5,040 nucleotides of DNA from an uncultured Ruminococcus sp. (GTDB lineage: Bacteria; Bacillota; Clostridia; Oscillospirales; CAG-272). Numbering within the stretch: position 1 is the stretch's first letter; each line of letters opens with the position of its first letter. Shown here one piece after another: positions 1 through 5,040 of this stretch. A model generated the notes under the pieces. It was not told the DNA's origin, searched no databases, and saw only the letters and a list, made by a program, of their open reading frames with translations. Location of the stretch: the NCBI GenBank assembly GCA_902783905.1, contig CACZSP010000129.1, positions 1-5,040 on the forward strand, in the 5' to 3' direction. A program made the translations under genes and the position numbers.

Positions 1-25
1 CCGCGGAACGAAATGCGTTTCGCGG
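1..25 (-). terminator. Possible terminator stem at the window edge, after the C11 peptidase gene
   Basis: An inverted repeat lies 32 bp past the peptidase stop codon. Arms CCGCGGAACG (1-10) and GCGTTTCGCGG (15-25) enclose a short AT-rich loop. Read as minus-strand RNA it has a 5-bp GC stem, one A/C mismatch and 4 more pairs. Read as plus-strand RNA the mismatch becomes a G-U wobble, giving 10 continuous pairs. The bases that would show a U-run for the minus strand are left of position 1, so the terminator role cannot be confirmed. Position just after a gene and stem strength are the only support. Confidence 0.3.
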
Positions 26-56
26 GGCGCGTAGATCATTGATCAGAGAACGGGGC

Positions 57-2450
57 TCAGTCGGGTATCGGAGCCGTCCAGTATTCTCTGTCGTATATAT
101 CGGTGAACAGATAGGAAGCGACGCAGTTTTTCGTGTTGACGTAAACGTCGGAGATCTGAAGTCCCTTCGATTCGCTGTAGACCAGCTGATCGCCGAGCAT
201 GTAGCTGTCCTCGTATTTTCCGTCGTAGGTATAGTAATCGCATACAAAGTCGATCTTGTCTCCGTCCTTCAGCGCCTCTATCGCCTTCGGAGCGGTATCG
301 GTCTCTCCCTTGACGTAGACCGGACGGACGCCGGCAAGGCGCGCCTCTCCCGTCTTTCCGTCGATGGAAATAACGAGCTCGGCTCTGTCGCCGTTGAGAA
401 GGATCGGAACGCGTCCCGTCACGCTGATCGCTCCGTTATTCTCGGTTATATCCTCGCAATAGTAGGCGACCGGCTGTGCGTCGATGGCAAGCCAGGTCCC
501 TCCGAATTTGCCGACAAGTTCGCCGTTTGAGTTGAATTCGTACAGGCAGTCGAGGCCCATGTCGATATAACCCCCGCGGTCGTCGTAGAAGAGATTGAGT
601 TTTAAGCTGCTTACAAGATCCCACTGATCCTTGTCCAGCTTCATCACGTATCCGTCGCCCGATTTGACCCAGATGAGCGCGGACTGATCGAGAAGGTTCT
701 CCGAGACGTACCTTGCGGTCTTGTCGCTGTCGATCCCGAAGAAGGAGGATGCGCCTCCCGTCAGGGATGAAAGCAGCGATCCGGCTCCCGAACCGCCGGT
801 GAGCGAGCCGAGAATATCCGAAATATCGGTCGCGGACGGAGAGGACGACTGCTGTGACTGACCGAGGATCTGACCGAGCATTCCGAAGGGCGACTGGGAA
901 GCGGTGCCTCCCGACGCCGCCGCCTGGCCGGCGACCTCGACGCTGGCAAAGGATTTGACCGCCTTCGAGTATTCCTCGTCGAGACCTATCTCCTCGTACA
1001 CCTTTACGGCGCTGTCTACCTTCCCCGTCTTTTCGTACGGGAAGTAGATCGCGAGTCCGTAGGCGTTGGTTATCTCTTTCGAGGTCTTGTTGTATTTGAC
1101 CGCGCCACGCACGGCTGCCGCCAGCTCGTTGGCGGCGTCTGTTCCGATGTTGTACGCGAGATGTGAAAGATCGACCTGATCGCTCTTCGACGAAACGGCG
1201 AAAGAACGGCTGGCGGCTCTCGCCTCCGAGACCTTCTTGAAACCGTCTCCGCTGATCATGTTCGCCGTATCGGATGCAAACGCCTTGAATTTCGCCGGGA
1301 TCGTCGCCGAAAGCTCGGCAAGGTCGGTAAGCGACAGCGTGGTCTTCTGTCCGGGAAGCTTATCGGAGCAGTAGGAGGTGAAGTCGTCGATGATCTTTTT
1401 GCCGAGATCGAGAGAAGATATAGCGGGATTTTTCGCCAGTTTGCTCACCCAGTCGGTGTAGTACCAGCCGGCGCCCGGCTCGGTCTCCTCGGAGGCGATG
1501 AGATAATCGGCGTAGTCGTCCAGAGTGAGGGCGTTTTCAAGCGTGCCCATAAGGCAGGCGTCGAAGCCGATGATATCAAAAGTCGAACCCGCGTTCTTCA
1601 GCGCCTTCGCGATCCCGGAAAGCGTCATCGAGCCGGATTTCGTGCTCTTCTCGTCGTATCCGAATCCGGAGACCGATCCGCCTCCGTGATCCCAGAGGAC
1701 GAGGATGTTCCGGTTCGCCTTGTAGTTTTCGGTGCAGTATTTGATGAATTTCGTCAGCGTGGCGGAATCGGTCATGGCGCCCGTGCCGAAATTGTCCTCG
1801 AGCGGCTGTATGCCGCCCTTTACGATCTTGTATACCTGATTGTATTTATTTGAGATCTGGGACGTCTTCCACTGCTTGCAGCCGCCAGTCATAACGATTA
1901 TGTCGAGTTTGTCCGACAGAGTCGCAGCCGCCATCTCGGCAAGATCGGCCGACGCCATCCCGTGCTTCGACTCGAGGTCGGTACCGCACATATAGACCAT
2001 CATGGTCGTGCGGTCGGTTCCGTCGCCCTTGAGAACGGTGCGCTTGTCGCGGGCACCCGCGGCGACAGTACGGTCGAGCTGACCGTTGTCCGGCTGCACC
2101 TTCCATCCGTCCGACGTACCCGACGCGAGCGATCCGGTCAGATCCGACAGCGAAGAGACCGACGAAGGAAGCACCAGCGAAGCCAGCTGTCCGACTCCCG
2201 ATCCGCCTCCGAAAAGGTTGTTGAGTCCGAGCTTGTTACCGAACAAAAGGAGAACCACGACGAGGATTACCGCGCCTATGCCTCCTATTTTGGGAAGCGC
2301 GCGGGTGCCGCCGCCCGACGACGATCCGGACCTTCCGGAATATCCGTCCCGGCGTCCGACGGGCCCCGTGCCGAGCCCCTCTCCCCTTCTTTTGATATCT
2401 TTTCCCTGTCCGGTTACGTTTGTTTTGCGTCCTCCGGGTCTGTTGTCCAT
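57..2450 (-). CDS. Membrane-anchored clostripain-family (peptidase family C11) cysteine endopeptidase
   Basis: This 797-aa protein is a predicted cysteine endopeptidase of family C11 (clostripain / PmC11, clan CD), a family that cleaves after basic residues. Residues 1-54 form a Gly/Arg/Ser-rich, positively charged tail. A single hydrophobic segment at about 55-71 (core IGAVILVVVLLLFG) follows, with no signal-peptidase site evident, so the topology is probably cytoplasmic N-terminus and external catalytic domain. A Ser/Gly-rich stalk (about 79-113) leads to the peptidase domain (about 146-475). Family landmarks are MVYMCGTDLES (151-161), LWDHGGG with catalytic His255, GFDACLMGTLENA with catalytic Cys299 and S1-pocket Asp297, ASEETEPGAGW (319-329), VDLSHLA (426-432) and AYGLAIYFPY (463-472). 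The 44-residue His-Cys spacing is close to the 46 of PmC11. A low-complexity Ser/Gly/Gln linker (about 508-572) precedes a beta-rich C-terminal region (573-797) of a type I recall from Clostridia relatives. The ATG at 2450 has a GGAG 8 nt upstream. The substrate is unknown. It is far longer than clostripain (about 530 aa) because of the anchor and C-terminal region. Confidence 0.95.
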   Translation of the reverse strand: MDNRPGGRKTNVTGQGKDIKRRGEGLGTGPVGRRDGYSGRSGSSSGGGTRALPKIGGIGAVILVVVLLLFGNKLGLNNLFGGGSGVGQLASLVLPSSVSSLSDLTGSLASGTSDGWKVQPDNGQLDRTVAAGARDKRTVLKGDGTDRTTMMVYMCGTDLESKHGMASADLAEMAAATLSDKLDIIVMTGGCKQWKTSQISNKYNQVYKIVKGGIQPLEDNFGTGAMTDSATLTKFIKYCTENYKANRNILVLWDHGGGSVSGFGYDEKSTKSGSMTLSGIAKALKNAGSTFDIIGFDACLMGTLENALTLDDYADYLIASEETEPGAGWYYTDWVSKLAKNPAISSLDLGKKIIDDFTSYCSDKLPGQKTTLSLTDLAELSATIPAKFKAFASDTANMISGDGFKKVSEARAASRSFAVSSKSDQVDLSHLAYNIGTDAANELAAAVRGAVKYNKTSKEITNAYGLAIYFPYEKTGKVDSAVKVYEEIGLDEEYSKAVKSFASVEVAGQAAASGGTASQSPFGMLGQILGQSQQSSSPSATDISDILGSLTGGSGAGSLLSSLTGGASSFFGIDSDKTARYVSENLLDQSALIWVKSGDGYVMKLDKDQWDLVSSLKLNLFYDDRGGYIDMGLDCLYEFNSNGELVGKFGGTWLAIDAQPVAYYCEDITENNGAISVTGRVPILLNGDRAELVISIDGKTGEARLAGVRPVYVKGETDTAPKAIEALKDGDKIDFVCDYYTYDGKYEDSYMLGDQLVYSESKGLQISDVYVNTKNCVASYLFTDIYDREYWTAPIPD

Positions 2451-2458
2451 AATTCAGT

Positions 2459-2462
2459 CTCC
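2459..2462 (-). promoter_or_regulatory. Ribosome binding site of the C11 peptidase gene
   Basis: GGAG on the minus strand lies 8 nt before the ATG at 2450. This spacing supports the chosen start, which also gives the complete basic tail and membrane anchor. Confidence 0.75.
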
Positions 2463-2557
2463 GTTTTCCGGGCGTAAGGTCCTGCGCCCTGTTTTTGAAA
2501 CTTGCGCCCCACGTCCTCCGGCTTGGATCCGGATGAAGTGAGGCGCGTTTGTGGGGG

Positions 2558-2580
2558 AAATACCGCGCCAGCCGGCGGGT
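2558..2580 (-). terminator. Weak candidate terminator after the EF-G-like gene
   Basis: Four bases past the EF-G stop, the minus-strand RNA can form a stem of 3 plus 4 pairs (ACC-CGCC with GGCG-GGU, one bulged C at 2565, GGCU loop), followed only by AUUU and then a run of C. The stem is GC-rich and well placed, but the U-run is very short. Termination may be partial, allowing read-through into the downstream peptidase gene. Confidence 0.25.
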
Positions 2581-2584
2581 CGAT

Positions 2585-4642
2585 TTACGATTCCTGAGAT
2601 TTCTTGTAGTCTTCGACTATCTTCTGAGCGATGTTGCCGGGAACGACGGCGTAATCGCTGACCTTGAAGCTGAAGGATCCTCTGCCCTGAGACATGGCGC
2701 GAAGAGCGATCGGATAGTCGAGCAGCTCGGCCTTGGGAGCGGTGGCGTGAACGACTGTGTAGCCCTTCTTGGATGCGGGATCCATACCCATGATGCTTCC
2801 GCGTCTCTTGTTGAGATCTCCCATAACGTCGCCCACGAGTGAATCGGGAACGGTGATGTCAAGGTCTCCGACGGGCTCCATAAGAACGGGGCCGGCCTGT
2901 TCGAGGCACATCTTGTACGCCATGATGGCCGCGGTCTTGAAAGAGATTTCATCCGAGTCGACCGGATGGTAGGAACCGTCGTGAAGATCGGCGGCGAGGA
3001 AGGTCATCGGGAATCCGGCGACGCCCTTCTGCATTCCTTCGAGAAGTCCCTTTTCGACGGCGGGGTTGAAGTTCTTGGGAACGACGCCTCCGACGACCGA
3101 TACGGTGAAGGTAAGTCCCGGCTCCTCGCCCGGAGCGAATCTGATCCAGACGTCTCCGAACTGGCCCGATCCGCCGTTCTGCTTCTTGTGGCGGGCGTGG
3201 ATGTCGACCGACTTGGTGATCTTCTCACGGTAGGGGATCTTCGGAGTTTCAAGCTTGATGCTGACTCCGTAGCGGGATTTCAGTTTTGCGGCAAGGACCG
3301 CGAGATGCATGTCGCCGAGTCCGGTGATCACCATCTGCTTGGTCTCGGGATCGGTGACGTATTTCAGCGTCTGATCCTCTTCGACGAGACGTGCGAGCGA
3401 CTGGGAGATCTTGCCCTCGTCCTTTGCTGTCTCGGGGATGATCGCCTGTGTCATATATCCCTCGGGGTATACCGTGGGAGCGTAGGCGGCGTCTCCCGCC
3501 TCGCGCAAAGTGTTGTTGGTATTGGTGTTGGCGAGCTTTGCAATCATACCGATATCGCCGCAGGCGAGCTCGTCGACTTCGGTCTGCTGCTTGCCCTTGA
3601 CGGTGTAGATATGCGCCATTTTTTCGGTCGAGCCGGTGGAGACGTTGTTCAGAACGGCGTCTTTCTTCAGCGTTCCGTTCATAACCTTGAAGAAGGACAT
3701 CTTTCCGACAAAGGGATCGGCGACCGTCTTGAATACGAATATCGCCGTCTTTCCGTTTTCCTCGATGGGGGTCTTCGAACCGTCGGCAAGCTTTTCCTCT
3801 TTCTTCGAAGTGAACTTCGGGAAGGCGTCGACGGCGGCGTTGAGAAGCTCGGCAACTCCGGCGAGAGTGACCGACGAACCGCAGTAGACGGGAACGATGC
3901 TTCCGGAAACGATGCCGTCGTGCAGAGCCGCGGCGGCTTCCTCGCGGGTGATCTCCTCCTCCATGAGGACCTTTTCCATCATCTCTTCGCTGACCATCGC
4001 GATGGCGTCGTTGAAGTCGGCCTTGTGCGCTTCGGCGGCGGAAGAAAGGGCGTCGGTCATCGGGATCTCGGAGGGCTTGCCCTTCTGATCGAATTTATAC
4101 GCCTTCATCGAAATGAGATCGACGAGAACGATGCCGTCGCCTGTCTTTACCGGAACGGTGACCGGGCAGACGGACGCGCCGAATTTTTCCTTCAGCTGGG
4201 AGAAAACGCGGTCGAAATCGGCTTCGCCGTCGTCATATTTGTTTATAAAGAAGGTCTTGGGAACTCCCGCCTCGTCGGCGTAATCCCAGGAAAGCTCGGT
4301 GCCGACCTCGACGCCCGATTTCGCGTCTACGAGAATGACCGCGCTGCCGGCGACTCTCAGCGCCTGCTTGACCTCGGCTACGAAATCAAGGTATCCGGGG
4401 GTGTCGAGTACGTTGATCTTGCAGTCTCTCCACATTACCGGAGCGATGGACGCCGAGATGGAGAAGCCCCTCTTAATTTCCTCGGGATCGTAGTCGCATA
4501 CGGTGTTTCCGTCGTTGGGCTTTCCGAGTCTGTCGGTTCCTCCGGTGATATAAAGCATTGCCTCGGCGAGGGAGGTTTTTCCGCATCCTCCGTGTCCGAG
4601 CAGGGCGATGTTTCTGATCTTTGCCGTTTCAATCTTTGCCAT
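2585..4642 (-). CDS. EF-G-like translational GTPase (divergent EF-G paralogue, EF-G2 / FusA2 type)
   Basis: This 685-aa cytoplasmic protein has the full five-domain EF-G layout. Domain I (about 8-295) carries the P-loop GHGGCGKT (16-23), switch I RGFSIS (58-63), G3 DTPGYLDF (80-87), G4 NKYD (134-137) and G5 CGSS (254-257), with a G' insert at about 158-250. Domain II is about 296-380 (DPFVGK at 309-314) and domain III about 395-470 (GLGDMHLAVL at 441-450). Domain IV is about 471-588 (KKQNGGSGQFGDVWI, 486-500; tip loop GSYHPVDSDE, 556-565). Domain V is about 588-670 (VGDVMGDLNKRRGSIMGM, 603-620; MSQGRGSFSF, 650-659). Canonical EF-G moves tRNA and mRNA through the ribosome after GTP hydrolysis. 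Here the catalytic His of DTPGH is Tyr84, and the switch I Thr of RGITI is Ser61. Such changes mark the EF-G-like subfamily, known from T. thermophilus EF-G-2 and mycobacterial FusA2, and a canonical FusA is expected elsewhere in the genome. The ATG at 4642 is preferred over the GTG at 4657, because the Shine-Dalgarno lies inside the extra codons. Its role could be specialised or stress-related translocation, but this is not shown by the sequence. Confidence 0.95.
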   Translation of the reverse strand: MAKIETAKIRNIALLGHGGCGKTSLAEAMLYITGGTDRLGKPNDGNTVCDYDPEEIKRGFSISASIAPVMWRDCKINVLDTPGYLDFVAEVKQALRVAGSAVILVDAKSGVEVGTELSWDYADEAGVPKTFFINKYDDGEADFDRVFSQLKEKFGASVCPVTVPVKTGDGIVLVDLISMKAYKFDQKGKPSEIPMTDALSSAAEAHKADFNDAIAMVSEEMMEKVLMEEEITREEAAAALHDGIVSGSIVPVYCGSSVTLAGVAELLNAAVDAFPKFTSKKEEKLADGSKTPIEENGKTAIFVFKTVADPFVGKMSFFKVMNGTLKKDAVLNNVSTGSTEKMAHIYTVKGKQQTEVDELACGDIGMIAKLANTNTNNTLREAGDAAYAPTVYPEGYMTQAIIPETAKDEGKISQSLARLVEEDQTLKYVTDPETKQMVITGLGDMHLAVLAAKLKSRYGVSIKLETPKIPYREKITKSVDIHARHKKQNGGSGQFGDVWIRFAPGEEPGLTFTVSVVGGVVPKNFNPAVEKGLLEGMQKGVAGFPMTFLAADLHDGSYHPVDSDEISFKTAAIMAYKMCLEQAGPVLMEPVGDLDITVPDSLVGDVMGDLNKRRGSIMGMDPASKKGYTVVHATAPKAELLDYPIALRAMSQGRGSFSFKVSDYAVVPGNIAQKIVEDYKKSQES

Positions 4643-4648
4643 ATTTTT

Positions 4649-4654
4649 TCCTTT
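4649..4654 (-). promoter_or_regulatory. Ribosome binding site that fixes the EF-G-like start
   Basis: AAAGGA on the minus strand ends 6 nt before the ATG at 4642. A GTG at 4657-4655 is in frame and would add five residues (MKGKN), but the Shine-Dalgarno would then overlap its second and third codons. No comparable motif lies upstream of the GTG, where the leader is a GC-rich hairpin. The ATG start also gives the typical MAKIETAKIRNIALLGHGG beginning of EF-G-like proteins. Confidence 0.8.
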
Positions 4655-4660
4655 CACGGG

Positions 4661-4675
4661 TCCGCCGCGGGCGGA
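4661..4675 (-). promoter_or_regulatory. GC-rich hairpin in the leader of the EF-G-like gene
   Basis: The perfect 6-bp inverted repeat TCCGCC/GGCGGA with a 3-nt loop sits 6 nt upstream of the Shine-Dalgarno, inside an otherwise AT-rich leader. As RNA it would be a compact stable stem that leaves the ribosome site just outside it. There is no U-run after it, so it is not a standard terminator. A role in translation initiation or mRNA stability is conjecture. Confidence 0.35.
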
Positions 4676-4716
4676 ACGCTAATTAATTATCATAATGAAA
4701 AATCACTATCCGTATT

Positions 4717-4745
4717 ATTTTATCATATAACCGGAGAAAAAGCAA
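4717..4745 (-). promoter_or_regulatory. Predicted sigma-A type promoter of the EF-G-like gene
   Basis: On the minus strand, a -10 element TAAAAT (4722-4717, 5 of 6 consensus bases) is preceded by TGA, making an extended -10 (TGnTAAAAT). A weak -35 TTGCTT (4745-4740, TTG conserved) lies exactly 17 bp upstream. Transcription would start near 4710, giving a leader of about 68 nt. The region is markedly AT-rich compared with the genes. An overlapping TATGAT at 4728-4723 is an alternative -10 but has no matching -35. Confidence 0.5.
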
Positions 4746-4769
4746 GATTTTTTTGCTATTCAAACCTTT

Positions 4770-4807
4770 TTTGTTTCTCTGTTTCGCTCCGCCTGGAATA
4801 ACGGAGC
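4770..4807 (-). repeat. Possible degenerate dispersed intergenic repeat
   Basis: The minus strand reads CGTTATTCCAGGCGGAGCG followed by AAACAGAGAAACA. It contains an inverted repeat GCTCCG/CGGAGC (4786-4791 and 4802-4807, 10-nt loop). The pattern resembles the dispersed CGTCATTCTGAG...GAGCGAAGCG...GAATC intergenic repeats found in many bacterial genomes. This is recognition from memory of a loose pattern. With one copy in the window it cannot be shown to be repetitive. Confidence 0.25.
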
Positions 4808-4884
4808 CGCGCCGGTGACCGGGGCATGATATAACGCTTTCCCGGGTTTGCCTTACCGCTTTTGCCGCTTTTTCAACTGTTTGC

Positions 4885-4938
4885 AAATGAAAAGGCTGTT
4901 TAGTTGCCCAAATCATTGATTCAGGCTTCTAAACAGCC
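4885..4938 (-). terminator. Strong palindromic hairpin with T-run, likely intrinsic terminator of a gene to the right
   Basis: Perfect 10-bp arms GGCTGTTTAG (4894-4903) and CTAAACAGCC (4929-4938) flank a loop that folds further. In minus-strand RNA the series is 10 pairs, an AA/AA internal loop, GCC/GGC, two G-U wobbles, AAUC/GAUU and a 3-nt AAU loop. The wobbles exist only in the minus-strand RNA; on the plus strand they are C/A mismatches. The minus strand then runs TTTTCATTT, as expected for an intrinsic terminator. It would end a transcript coming from beyond position 5040 and shield the EF-G promoter about 140 bp downstream. A dispersed palindromic repeat is an alternative. Confidence 0.65.
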
Positions 4939-5040
4939 CCAATTGTCTTAAGTCGATACCGCACAATTCGCGTGCGTGTATTGGCGAGAGATTTTTGTGC
5001 CTGTTTTCGGGAAGCACGGTTTGATCCTTTGCACGCATTA

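Larger units (their letters stand above)
4643..5040. other. Non-coding spacer upstream of the EF-G-like gene
   Basis: This 398-bp stretch has no convincing gene. From right to left it holds about 100 bp of uncertain nature (4939-5040) and the palindromic terminator-like hairpin. Next come a 9-bp-period tandem CCGCTTTT pair (4856-4863 and 4865-4872) and the short palindrome CCGGT-G-ACCGG (4812-4822). The repeat-like stretch, the promoter and the leader hairpin follow. Base composition changes sharply, from AT-rich at 4681-4785 to GC-rich at 4786-4825. Minus-strand reading frames here cross these structures and lack the codon use of the two genes. The far right could include the 3' end of a gene that begins outside the window. 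Confidence 0.6.

Noticed and set aside
39..530. Plus-strand open frame of 163 codons opposite the peptidase C-terminus
   Set aside because: It is an antisense shadow in the same codon register as the peptidase, with no domain and no ribosome site identified.
4741..4757. Inverted repeat AGCAA/TTGCT followed on the minus strand by a T-run, as a second terminator or attenuator
   Set aside because: It has only 5 mostly AT pairs, too weak for a terminator, and it overlaps the proposed -35 region.
2966..4801. Plus-strand open frame of 611 codons opposite the EF-G-like gene
   Set aside because: It is in exact antisense register with a clearly recognisable EF-G-like protein and its translation shows no known domain. 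Its openness follows from the codon bias of the real gene.
4812..4822. Palindrome CCGGT-G-ACCGG as an operator
   Set aside because: It is short, occurs once, and lies about 90 bp upstream of the predicted -10 with no regulator gene in the window to match it.
4683..4916. Minus-strand open frame of 77 codons between the palindrome and the EF-G promoter
   Set aside because: It starts inside the terminator-like hairpin and runs through the T-run, the repeat-like stretch and the promoter. The product looks like translated repeat and AT-rich spacer and resembles no protein family.
4939..5040. tRNA or other structured RNA gene at the right edge
   Set aside because: No cloverleaf, TTCGA-type T-loop or CCA-end pattern is visible on either strand, and the short inverted pairs present (for example GCGTGC with GCACGC) are isolated.
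1..5040. A novel multi-gene system formed by the EF-G-like and peptidase genes
   Set aside because: Co-orientation is the only link. One protein is a cytoplasmic ribosomal GTPase and the other an external membrane-bound peptidase, and there is a 134-bp gap with a possible terminator between them.

Overview
The window reads as a stretch of a Clostridia (Bacillota) chromosome, most likely a moderately GC-rich gut lineage such as Oscillospiraceae or Christensenellales. That is an inference from protein style: a membrane-anchored clostripain-family peptidase with a Gly/Arg-rich cytoplasmic tail, and an EF-G-like factor of the kind Clostridia carry beside ordinary FusA. No marker gene or rRNA is present to confirm it.

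Both confident genes lie on the minus strand, so the window reads from right to left. Positions 4643-5040 are a non-coding spacer. It holds a strong palindromic hairpin followed by a T-run (4885-4938), which looks like the intrinsic terminator of a minus-strand gene outside the window. It also holds a degenerate repeat-like stretch (about 4770-4807), a plausible extended -10 promoter (4717-4745), a GC-rich leader hairpin (4661-4675) and a good ribosome binding site. Next comes the EF-G-like GTPase (2585-4642, 685 aa). A 134-bp gap follows, with a weak hairpin just after the EF-G stop and a clear ribosome binding site for the second gene. That gene (57-2450, 797 aa) encodes a single-pass membrane protein with an extracytoplasmic C11 cysteine peptidase domain and a C-terminal beta-rich region. 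A GC-rich hairpin at the left edge may be its terminator.

The two genes are co-oriented and could share a transcript, but nothing suggests a shared function. The EF-G-like protein belongs to the divergent paralogue group in which the catalytic His of the G3 motif is replaced (DTPGY here). The peptidase retains its His/Cys dyad and S1 Asp and should be active on the outer face of the membrane.

I found no CRISPR array, tRNA, rRNA, transposase, toxin-antitoxin pair or defence system, and no convincing previously undescribed system. The points most worth a second look are the altered GTPase site of the EF-G paralogue, the large hairpin upstream of it and the conserved-looking N-terminal tail of the peptidase.
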